A DNA stretch of 35,596 bases from positions 1 through 35,596 of the forward strand of contig CAZTPF010000019.1 of the NCBI GenBank assembly GCA_964614655.1. The letters run 5' to 3'. Origin of the DNA: Casp-actino8 sp964614655 (GTDB taxonomy: Bacteria; Actinomycetota; Acidimicrobiia; Acidimicrobiales; Ilumatobacteraceae). Made by a program: the position numbers and the translations under genes. The notes under the pieces are model-generated. The model worked only from the letters and a program-made list of their open reading frames with translations. It made no database searches and was not told the DNA's origin. Of the stretch, positions 17,056-23,662 are shown piece by piece. How positions within the stretch are numbered: position 1 is the stretch's first letter; every line of letters begins with the position of its first letter.

Positions 17056-17085
17056 TTTACAGCCCTGGCCCGGCGGTTCTAAGGT
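17056..17085 (+). promoter_or_regulatory. Promoter of the whiB gene
   Basis: TTTACA at 17056-17061, an 18-nt spacer and TAAGGT at 17080-17085. Transcription would start near 17092, leaving a short leader carrying TAGGGGG (17096-17102) as the ribosome site for the ATG at 17109. Confidence 0.65.
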
Positions 17086-17108
17086 CGCCGTGGGGTAGGG
17101 GGTACGTC

Positions 17109-17339
17109 ATGAACGTGGTGTGGCGAGAACTGGGCGCTTGCCGTGGTCTCGATCCGGAGGTCTTCTTTCCGGAGACCGACGAGGATGCCGAGGTGGCCAA
17201 GGACGTGTGCGGGCTGTGCGACGTACGAGTCGCCTGTCTCGAACATGCGCTGGCCAGTCGGGAGAAAGTCGGCGTGTGGGGTGGCACGACCGAGCGCGAA
17301 AGGCGCCGCATCGTGCGCCAGCGTCGCCGTACGGCCTGA
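17109..17339 (+). CDS. WhiB-family iron-sulfur transcriptional regulator
   Basis: A 76-residue WhiB-like protein, a family confined to actinobacteria and their phages. The four cluster cysteines are Cys11, Cys34, Cys37 and Cys43 (ACRG, then CGLCDVRVAC), expected to bind a 4Fe-4S cluster sensing oxygen or NO. The GVWGGTTERERR turn and a basic tail (RRIVRQRRR) for DNA contact follow. Such proteins act together with the principal sigma factor. I cannot assign it to a WhiB1-7 class with confidence. It has its own promoter and is followed by trpD after 53 nt. Confidence 0.92.
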   Translation: MNVVWRELGACRGLDPEVFFPETDEDAEVAKDVCGLCDVRVACLEHALASREKVGVWGGTTERERRRIVRQRRRTA

Positions 17340-17380
17340 CGCCCGACTGAATTGCTGGTCGATGAACCAACTCATCGCTC

Positions 17381-17386
17381 TAGCCT
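17381..17386 (+). promoter_or_regulatory. -10 element of trpD (leaderless)
   Basis: TAGCCT, exactly 6 nt, then the GTG at 17393. No ribosome site lies between whiB and this start. Confidence 0.5.
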
Positions 17387-17392
17387 GACGGG

Positions 17393-18436
17393 GTGTCCGA
17401 CGCCCTCGAAGCCATCGGCGGCTGGCCGAGTCTGATCTCGCGACTGCTCGAACGAGACGATCTCCCGGCCGAACACGCCCGTACCGCCATGGCCACGATC
17501 CTGGCCGGTGACGCCACACCGGCCCAATTAATCGGCTTCATCATCGCCTTGCGGGCCAAGGGTGAGACCCCCGAGGAGATCTCCGGACTGCTCGATGCCG
17601 TTCTTGCGGCGGCCGAGATCGTCCCACTCGGCGACGATCTCCGGGATCGGGCGATCGACATCGTCGGAACCGGTGGTGATCGCAGTCACTCGATCAACGT
17701 CAGCACGATGGCGGCCATCGTCGTGGCGGGAGCGGGAGTGCCGGTCTGCAAACACGGCGCCCGGGCTTCGTCGTCGCAGTGCGGAACCGCCGATGTGCTC
17801 GAAGCGCTCGGCGTGCGGGTCGAACTCGACCCGGCGGGAGTCAAGCGGTGTGTCGAGGAGGTGGGGATGGGTTTTTGTCTCGCTCCCCGATACCACCCGG
17901 CGTTCCGTTTCGCCGCCCCATCGCGTCGCGAGGTGGGTGTCCCGACGGTGTTCAACCTGCTCGGTCCGATGGCCAATCCGGGTCGGGTGCGCCGCCAGGT
18001 GATCGGCGTCGCCAATCCGGCCGTGGCCGATCGCATGCTCGCGTCACTTCGTCTGCACGGTTCGGTGTCGTCGTGGGTGGTGCACGGTCAGGGTCTCGAC
18101 GAGTTGACGACGACGGGTGCCTCGACGGTTCTCGAGCTGCGAGACGGGCGGGTTCGCACGTTCTCCATCGACCCGGTCGAACTCGGACTGGCTCCGGCAA
18201 TCCCCGAAGAGTTGGTGGGTGGAACCCCCGACGTGAACGCCGACGCAGTACGTCGAGTCCTCGGAGGAGAGCGCGGGGCCCACCGCGACATCGTCGTGCT
18301 CAACGCGGCGGCCGGACTCGTGGTGGCCGACGTCGCCGCCGACATGGCCGCCGGTCTCGACCTGGCCCGTGAATCGATCGACTCCGGTGCCGCCTCGCGG
18401 GTGCTCGACGGACTCGTGTCGGTGTCGAACGGCTGA
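17393..18436 (+). CDS. trpD: Anthranilate phosphoribosyltransferase
   Basis: A 347-residue enzyme (EC 2.4.2.18) joining anthranilate to PRPP in tryptophan synthesis. The PRPP loop GTGGDRSHSINVST, the KHGARASSSQCGTADVLEALG segment and the FNLLGPMANPG and HGQGLDELTTTG motifs are all present and in normal order, with a normal length. No other trp genes are nearby; its partner here is thrB, 9 nt downstream, an arrangement without an obvious pathway link. The GTG start is supported by the -10 element 6 nt upstream. Confidence 0.95.
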   Translation: MSDALEAIGGWPSLISRLLERDDLPAEHARTAMATILAGDATPAQLIGFIIALRAKGETPEEISGLLDAVLAAAEIVPLGDDLRDRAIDIVGTGGDRSHSINVSTMAAIVVAGAGVPVCKHGARASSSQCGTADVLEALGVRVELDPAGVKRCVEEVGMGFCLAPRYHPAFRFAAPSRREVGVPTVFNLLGPMANPGRVRRQVIGVANPAVADRMLASLRLHGSVSSWVVHGQGLDELTTTGASTVLELRDGRVRTFSIDPVELGLAPAIPEELVGGTPDVNADAVRRVLGGERGAHRDIVVLNAAAGLVVADVAADMAAGLDLARESIDSGAASRVLDGLVSVSNG

Positions 18437-18445
18437 GAGGCGAGG

Positions 18446-19270
18446 ATGAGAGTCGTCGTTCCGGCCTCGTCGGCCAATCTCGGTCCGGGTTTCGACGTTC
18501 TCGGCATGGCCCTCGATCTGACGGCCGAACTCGGAGTCGTCGACGGGGGAGTTCCCGACGGCGCCGAGGTCGCTCGCGGTCGGCATCCGGCCGCGACGGC
18601 GTTCGCGTCGTGTGGTGGACGTGGGGAGTTATGGGTGCGCACGTCGATCCCGTCGGGGCGAGGTCTCGGCTTCTCGGGAGCGGTCCGCGTGGGAGCTGCT
18701 GCGCTCGCCTTGCAACAGAACGCCGATCACGACGTCCTCGAACACGGTCGACAGACCGTCTTCGAACGAGCGCTGATCGCCGAAGGTCATGGTGACAACG
18801 TGGCGGCGAGCACCTTCGGTGGTGTGGTGATCGCCGCCGGTGAACGTGTGGTGCGTGTGGAGACAGTGGCCGATCCGGTGATCGTGGTATGGGTTCCGCC
18901 GTACAAGACGTCCACGTCCGAGAGTCGCGGGACGTTGAGTGATTCGGTGTCTCGTGACGATGCCGTGTTCAACATCGCTCGAACGGGGATGTGGATCGCC
19001 GCGTTGACGTCGGGAGATCTGTCACTTCTCGCCGAGGCGACGCGTGATCGCCTGCACCAGGACGCGCGTCTCGCCAAGGTGCCACGCAGCCGTGAGGCCT
19101 TGCAGGCCATGCAGGCGGCGGGAGCTCACGGCTCGTGGCTCTCGGGTTCGGGCCCAACTGTCGCCGGTGTGTGCGACGAGGCGGTGGCGACGAAAGTCAG
19201 CGAGTCCTTGCCCGACGGACGGACGCTGATTCTTCGGATCGATCGGGTCGGCGCACGCTGGGCAGATTGA
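18446..19270 (+). CDS. thrB: Homoserine kinase
   Basis: A 274-residue GHMP kinase (EC 2.7.1.39), making O-phosphohomoserine for threonine synthesis. It opens with VVVPASSANLGPGFDVLGMALDL, as in ThrB. The ATP loop is PSGRGLGFSGAVR (usually PxxxGLGSSAA, so slightly divergent), then GHGDNVAAS, and motif 3 is SWLSGSGPTVAGV. The ATG at 18446 has GAGGCGAGG directly upstream. Its last 74 nt overlap the 3' end of the convergent exonuclease gene, an unusually long tail-to-tail overlap. thrA and thrC are not in the window. Confidence 0.88.
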   Translation: MRVVVPASSANLGPGFDVLGMALDLTAELGVVDGGVPDGAEVARGRHPAATAFASCGGRGELWVRTSIPSGRGLGFSGAVRVGAAALALQQNADHDVLEHGRQTVFERALIAEGHGDNVAASTFGGVVIAAGERVVRVETVADPVIVVWVPPYKTSTSESRGTLSDSVSRDDAVFNIARTGMWIAALTSGDLSLLAEATRDRLHQDARLAKVPRSREALQAMQAAGAHGSWLSGSGPTVAGVCDEAVATKVSESLPDGRTLILRIDRVGARWAD

Positions 19271-20930
19271 TCGCCGGCCAGCACCACGTGTCGGAGCACG
19301 ACACGACCTCGGCTCCGTCGACGGTTTCGAGGTGGCGGGCCACGTAGGCCACCTCGTCGGCGGCGAATCGATCGAGAGGACGGGCGGTGTCGCCGTCGAC
19401 TGCCGGGGGATCGAGCGCCCCGTCGACGGCGAGCGGTACGGCCAGATGGGCGATCGGCTCCCCACATCTCGAGACCGAGGTGAGGGAGCCGTGGGAGAAT
19501 TCGTGTTCGACGTCACCGTGGCGCACGGTGAGACGCCCGGCCCGACGGAGGGCGTCGATCGAGCGTCGGCGCGCCAATGCGGCGAGGAGAGCGTTGACAC
19601 GATCGCGTGTTTCGGCCGCCTCTTCGTAGCGCAGCGTTCGCGAGAGTTCGTCGATGCGTTCGCGCAGACGGTCGACGAGCGACTCGGGTTCGCCGGTGAG
19701 AACTCGTTCGACGTGGCGAACGATCTCGGCGTAGGCGTCGGGGTCGGCTTGCCCTGAACACGGACAGTGCGCGACGCCGAGTTGCGCCGCCGAACACACC
19801 GGAGCGTCGTCGGGTGGCCGGTAGTTGCGTCCCATGCGAACGGTGCACCGGCGGAGCGGAACCACCGATTCGATGGCCTCCACGACGAGGCGGGCCGCGG
19901 TTCGACTGGAGAGCGGGCCGAGATGGAGGCCCTTCGCCGAAGGGTTCTTCGAGATGACGAGGCGCGGCCATTCCTCGTCGGTGGTGAGTCGGACGTAGCA
20001 GTACTTGTCGATGGTGGTTCCGGCACGGTTGTACGGCGGAGTGAGGTGGCGGATCAGTCGCAATTCGAGAACTCCGGCCGTGAACGGATCGGGAGTCTCG
20101 ATGTGGTGGATGTCGTTCGTCTGGCGAAGGAGTGCGCCGATCTTGCGACGCGTCTCGCCGGTGCTGAAGTAGCTGCGGACGCGTTGACGAAGGTTGGTCG
20201 CCTTGCCGACGTACAGCACCCGACCGGCTGCGTCGACGAAGAGGTAGACGCCGGGTGATCGCGGCAACTTCTCGGTCAGTCGGAGTTTGGCGGCGAGCGG
20301 ATGGGTGTCGAGGCGTGGCAAGCCGATCAGATCGTCGAGGCCCATGACGCCGAAGCCGGTGGCGCGTTCGATCAGGAAGTGCAGGAGATCGGCGGTGGCC
20401 AGTGCGTCGTCGAGAGCGCGGTGACTCGGCTGATGGGCGAGGCGCAATCGCGAGGCGAGCGTGCCCAGTTTGCAGTCGGGAACTTCGTCGCGTACCAGTC
20501 GGCGGGCGAGTGGGACGGTGTCGAGCACGCGGTTGGTGAGCGGATCGCGGTCGGAGCGGATGAGGGCCGCGTTCACGAATCCGATGTCGAAGCGAGCGTT
20601 GTGGGCCACGAGTACCGAGTCGCCGATGAAGTGAAGCAGTGAAGGCAGCACCGACTCGACGCGCGGCGCCGGTGCGAGCATCGACTCGGTGATCCCGGTG
20701 AGGACGGTGATGTAGGGGGGTAGTGAGCGCTCGGGATTGACGAGGGTCTGGAAGGTGCCGAGACATTCGCCCCCGCGGAACTTCACGGCACCGATCTCGG
20801 TGATCCGATCGTCGGCCGCCGAACCACCGGTGGTCTCGAGGTCGATGATGCAAAACGTGACGTCGGCGAGAGGGGTCCCGGCGTCGTCGAAGGACTTCTG
20901 AGCGTTGCGACGAACCTCGCTCATGGTCAT
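19197..20930 (-). CDS. DEDDh exonuclease fused to GIY-YIG nuclease (DnaQ-UvrC/Cho-like)
   Basis: A 577-residue two-nuclease fusion. Residues about 25-185 form a DnaQ/epsilon-like 3'-5' exonuclease: IIDLETTGG (Asp, Glu), VAHNARFD and HRALDDALATADLL (His, Asp). From about residue 225 a UvrC/Cho-type GIY-YIG domain follows: SPGVYLFVDAAGRVLYVGKATNLRQRVRSYF. A UVR-like helical pair (LRERIDELSRTLRYEEAAETRDRV) comes after it. UvrC's second catalytic half is not evident. The family is known in actinobacteria as a DEDD exonuclease and is expected to act in DNA repair. The promoter contains a LexA-box consensus, so damage induction is predicted, parallel to E. coli cho. The ATG at 20930 sits 6 nt from the -10. 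Confidence 0.9.
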   Translation of the reverse strand: MTMSEVRRNAQKSFDDAGTPLADVTFCIIDLETTGGSAADDRITEIGAVKFRGGECLGTFQTLVNPERSLPPYITVLTGITESMLAPAPRVESVLPSLLHFIGDSVLVAHNARFDIGFVNAALIRSDRDPLTNRVLDTVPLARRLVRDEVPDCKLGTLASRLRLAHQPSHRALDDALATADLLHFLIERATGFGVMGLDDLIGLPRLDTHPLAAKLRLTEKLPRSPGVYLFVDAAGRVLYVGKATNLRQRVRSYFSTGETRRKIGALLRQTNDIHHIETPDPFTAGVLELRLIRHLTPPYNRAGTTIDKYCYVRLTTDEEWPRLVISKNPSAKGLHLGPLSSRTAARLVVEAIESVVPLRRCTVRMGRNYRPPDDAPVCSAAQLGVAHCPCSGQADPDAYAEIVRHVERVLTGEPESLVDRLRERIDELSRTLRYEEAAETRDRVNALLAALARRRSIDALRRAGRLTVRHGDVEHEFSHGSLTSVSRCGEPIAHLAVPLAVDGALDPPAVDGDTARPLDRFAADEVAYVARHLETVDGAEVVSCSDTWCWPAINLPSVRRPDRSEESASVRRARTR

Positions 20931-20936
20931 CCACCG

Positions 20937-20965
20937 AGTGTCCCCGAACAGGTGTTCCCTGTCAA
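20937..20965 (-). promoter_or_regulatory. Promoter of the exonuclease/GIY-YIG gene
   Basis: On the minus strand: TTGACA (20965-20960), a 17-nt spacer, GACACT (20942-20937), then 6 nt and the ATG at 20930. The -35 is perfect and the spacing ideal; the transcript is probably leaderless. Confidence 0.72.
20945..20958. promoter_or_regulatory. LexA (SOS) box
   Basis: CGAACAGGTGTTCC fits every position of the Gram-positive LexA consensus CGAACRNRYGTTYC. It lies inside the -35/-10 spacer of the exonuclease/GIY-YIG promoter, where a bound repressor would block RNA polymerase. It is upstream of the divergent MBL gene's promoter and less likely to control that gene. Confidence 0.75.
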
Positions 20966-20988
20966 GTCTCGTCGATCGGATCGCGTTC

Positions 20989-20994
20989 TACCAT
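20989..20994 (+). promoter_or_regulatory. -10 element of the MBL-fold gene (leaderless)
   Basis: TACCAT, exactly 6 nt, then the ATG at 21001. It selects this start over the longer frame from 20905, which would run into the divergent nuclease gene. Confidence 0.5.
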
Positions 20995-21000
20995 CGTCGA

Positions 21001-21945
21001 ATGACCAAGAATCACGCCTACGAACGAGGTCTCGTGGAGATCGGAGACGGTTGCCACGCCTACCTGCAACCCGACGGGAGTTGGGGTTGGAGCAATGCCG
21101 GCCTCGTGGTCGGTGACGGCGCGTCGCTTCTGGTCGACACGCTCTTCGATCTGGTTCTCACCGGCGAGATGCTCGATGCGATGTCGGGTGCGACCCGAAC
21201 TGCTCCGATCGCCTCGCTCGTCAACACTCACGCCAACGGCGACCACTGTTACGGCAATCAGCTCGTCGACGGAGCCGAGATCATCGCATCGACGGCTGCC
21301 GCGCACGAGATGACCGAGGTGCCACCGGCGATGCTGGCCGCTCTCAACGCGGCACCGGGGGAGGTCGGCGAGCTGTTCCGCAGTTTCTTCGGCGACTTCC
21401 AGTTCGACGGGATCGAACTCACGCTTCCGACGCGCACCTTCGACGGCCGACTCGACATCGAGGTGGGCGGTCGGGTGATCGAGTTGGTCGAGGTCGGTCC
21501 GGCTCACACCGCCGGTGACGTGATCGCCGTGGTGCCCGATGCGCGCACCGTGTACACCGGCGACATCTTGTTCATCGGCGGGACCCCGATCGTGTGGGCC
21601 GGCCCGCTGTCGAACTGGGTGGCGGCGTGCGACTACATCCTCGGGCTCGACGTCGACACGATCGTGCCGGGTCATGGCCCGCTGACCGACAAGACCGGAG
21701 TCACCGAGGTGCGCGACTACTTGTCGTTCGTCGATCGAGAAGCGTCGGCGCGCCACGCAGCCGGAGTCGACGCCTTCGAAGCCGCCCGCGACATCGCTCG
21801 CGAGCTCGGTGACTTCTCGTCGTGGGGGGAGTTCGGGCGGGTGAGCGTGAACGTCGAGACGGTGTATCGCACCCTCGACGCCTCTCACCAGTCACCCGAC
21901 GTCGTCGAGCAGTTCCGGCGGATGTCAGCGATCGAGAGAGGTTGA
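21001..21945 (+). CDS. MBL-fold metallo-hydrolase
   Basis: A 314-residue metallo-beta-lactamase-fold protein. The metal motif reads NTHANGDHCYG, that is HxNxDH: the usual second His is Asn. The other ligands are standard: His in GPAHTAGDV, Asp in YTGDILFIGG, His in VPGHGPLTD. The fold covers thiolesterases, glyoxalases and lactonases; the substrate is not readable. The Asn exchange may alter the first metal site, as in NxHxD B2-type enzymes, though here the changed position differs. The C-terminal helical region (about residues 240-314) is unlike lactamases. It overlaps SURF1 tail to tail by 21 nt. Confidence 0.83.
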   Translation: MTKNHAYERGLVEIGDGCHAYLQPDGSWGWSNAGLVVGDGASLLVDTLFDLVLTGEMLDAMSGATRTAPIASLVNTHANGDHCYGNQLVDGAEIIASTAAAHEMTEVPPAMLAALNAAPGEVGELFRSFFGDFQFDGIELTLPTRTFDGRLDIEVGGRVIELVEVGPAHTAGDVIAVVPDARTVYTGDILFIGGTPIVWAGPLSNWVAACDYILGLDVDTIVPGHGPLTDKTGVTEVRDYLSFVDREASARHAAGVDAFEAARDIARELGDFSSWGEFGRVSVNVETVYRTLDASHQSPDVVEQFRRMSAIERG

Positions 21946-22665
21946 TCGCGTTCGGTTGATCGAACGCCGTACTGCGAGCGTCCAGCCGATCACCACACAC
22001 GCGGCGAAGATCAGCCATTGGATCGCATACGACAGGTGTGATCCCTCGCTGAGTGCCGGCGGGGAGATCGGGCGCAGGATCGGGTCGTCCGTCGGACTCG
22101 ACGTGTTCATGGCCAACGAGACCGGGACCAGTTCACCGTCGATCTGTTCGGCCAGGCGATCGAGATCGAGGCGGAAGAGCTCGGCGACGACACCGTCGGG
22201 TTCGGTCGGCTGACCGGCGCGACGTTTCTCGCTGGCCCGCAGAATTCCGGCGACGATCACCTCACCCGTCGGCGCCGGGGCGGCGGTCTGGTCGAGTCCG
22301 ATGAATCCGCGAGTGACGGCGACGATGCGTCCGTCGCCGAGCTTCAGCGGTGTCACGACGTTCGTCCCGGCGCGGCCGTCCTGACTGCGATTGACGACCA
22401 GGATCTGCTCGTCGGCGAGATAGGTGCCCGTCGCGACGACCGCACGCCATTCCAGTTCACTCGGCTCGGAGAGATCGAGTGTCGAGAGGTCGACCAACGG
22501 GGCGTCGGACCGGGATCGCACGTCGTCGTTGAAGTCCTTGCGCTCGGCGAGGCGACCCCATTGCCAGAACGAGAGCGCGATCATTCCCACCACGGCGGCG
22601 AGACACACGAGATGGAATCCGATCCATCGGGGGCGGAGCAGGAATCGGTACACGTCGTTCGACAC
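21925..22665 (-). CDS. SURF1 family cytochrome oxidase biogenesis protein
   Basis: A 246-residue membrane protein helping heme insertion or assembly of cytochrome c oxidase. A first transmembrane helix (WIGFHLVCLAAVVGMIALSFWQWGRL) near the N-terminus and a second near the C-terminus (SYAIQWLIFAACVVIGWTLAV) flank an outer domain containing VVNRSQDGRAGTNVVTPL and VTRGFIG, the usual SURF1 plan. The GTG at 22665 gives VYRFLLRPRWIGFH as the N-terminus, normal for actinobacterial members; the longer frame to 23373 is antisense to two real genes. TAACGT lies 8 nt upstream. No cta genes are in the window. Confidence 0.88.
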   Translation of the reverse strand: MSNDVYRFLLRPRWIGFHLVCLAAVVGMIALSFWQWGRLAERKDFNDDVRSRSDAPLVDLSTLDLSEPSELEWRAVVATGTYLADEQILVVNRSQDGRAGTNVVTPLKLGDGRIVAVTRGFIGLDQTAAPAPTGEVIVAGILRASEKRRAGQPTEPDGVVAELFRLDLDRLAEQIDGELVPVSLAMNTSSPTDDPILRPISPPALSEGSHLSYAIQWLIFAACVVIGWTLAVRRSINRTRSTSLDR

Positions 22666-22725
22666 GTCAGGGAACGTTATGTGTTCCGGAGCGAGATCGC
22701 CGGCGGTCGTGTGCCACGCTGGAGC

Positions 22726-23220
22726 ATGGCCGACGCGCCGATGCCCGACTTCCACATCCCTCACGCCGAGAAGATCGAGTGGATGATCGAAACCAAGGGC
22801 TGGGCCATCGAGCCAGTCGGTGCGCAAAGCGACGTCGATCCGCCTCGGCCGGGTTACGCCTACACGATCGGTTTCCCCGAACGTTTCGGCTTCCCCGAAG
22901 TCGTGGTCTTCGGGCTGACACCGGTCGCAGCGAGCGGTCTCGTCGACCTGGTCGCTCTGCAATTGGAAGGCGGAGTGGAGATTCCCCGTGACGTGCCACT
23001 TCAGGGCCTGCTCGACAACGACTTGCGATGTGTGTTCGCCACCGTCGACGTCGAGACCGAGATCGACCTCTTCGTCACCGGTCGGTCGTGGCATCGAGGG
23101 TCGTTCGAGGCGGTCCAGCTCCTGTGGCCGGATCGGATGGGATGGCTTCCCTACGAGGACGGATTCGACCACCGCCTGCGGATGGCCCAGCCGATGGTCG
23201 GCCGCGTCCCTCGGAGTTGA
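22726..23220 (+). CDS. DUF4262 domain protein
   Basis: A 164-residue soluble protein. GYAYTIGFPERFGFPEVVVFGLTP is the signature of DUF4262, a family of unknown function common in actinobacteria. The second half contains RGSFEAVQLLWPDRMGWLPYE. No catalytic motif is evident. The ATG at 22726 (MADAPMPDFHIPHAEK) begins just before the domain and is divergent from SURF1 across 60 nt. The upstream extension to 22561 is antisense to SURF1 and was rejected. Confidence 0.78.
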   Translation: MADAPMPDFHIPHAEKIEWMIETKGWAIEPVGAQSDVDPPRPGYAYTIGFPERFGFPEVVVFGLTPVAASGLVDLVALQLEGGVEIPRDVPLQGLLDNDLRCVFATVDVETEIDLFVTGRSWHRGSFEAVQLLWPDRMGWLPYEDGFDHRLRMAQPMVGRVPRS

Positions 23221-23266
23221 CGGGGTTCCGACACGGTCGCTGGTGGTCGTCGAGACCCGACGCTGG

Positions 23267-23272
23267 CACACT
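23267..23272 (+). promoter_or_regulatory. -10-like element of the DCC-family gene (leaderless)
   Basis: CACACT, exactly 6 nt, then the ATG at 23279. It would drive the DCC protein and the two mutase genes behind it. No clear -35. Confidence 0.35.
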
Positions 23273-23278
23273 GACGTG

Positions 23279-23662
23279 ATGGATCGTCCACTTCTCGTCT
23301 TCGACGGAGACTGCGCCTTTTGTACGCGCAGCGTCCGTTTCGTCGAGAAGAGGATCCGGCGACGCCCCGACATCCGCTCGTGGCAGTCGCTCGATCTCGA
23401 ATCCCTGGGGCTCAGCCAGGCCCAATGCGAAGAAGCCGTCCAATGGGTGGGAACGGACGGCGAACGGGCCTCGGCTCACATGGCGGTGGCGCGCACGCTC
23501 GTCCACGGCGGAAAGGGTTGGGCCGTTCTCGGTCGCGTCCTGCTTCTTCCCGGTGTCGAGGCGGTGGCCGGAGTCGTCTACCGCTGGGTCGCTCGGAACC
23601 GCCATCGCATGCCAGGCGGAACCGCTCAGTGCAATCTTCCCGCGTCGGAGCGGACAAAATGA
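23279..23662 (+). CDS. DCC-family thiol-disulfide oxidoreductase-like protein (DUF393)
   Basis: A 127-residue protein with the DCC signature LVFDGDCAFCTRSVRFVEK at its N-terminus; Cys12 and Cys15 form a thioredoxin-like CxxC. The family is predicted to exchange thiols and disulfides, but no substrate is established. A hydrophobic stretch near residues 80-105 (GWAVLGRVLLLPGVEAVAGVVY) may sit at the membrane. Its stop overlaps the ATG of the mutase large subunit (ATGA), so the two are translationally coupled, which suggests but does not prove a role in the mutase system. Confidence 0.82.
   Translation: MDRPLLVFDGDCAFCTRSVRFVEKRIRRRPDIRSWQSLDLESLGLSQAQCEEAVQWVGTDGERASAHMAVARTLVHGGKGWAVLGRVLLLPGVEAVAGVVYRWVARNRHRMPGGTAQCNLPASERTK

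Noticed and set aside
23221..23278. Cobalamin riboswitch before the B12 mutase genes
   Set aside because: The gap is only 58 nt, and the mutase gene itself overlaps the DCC gene; no B12-box-like sequence is seen.
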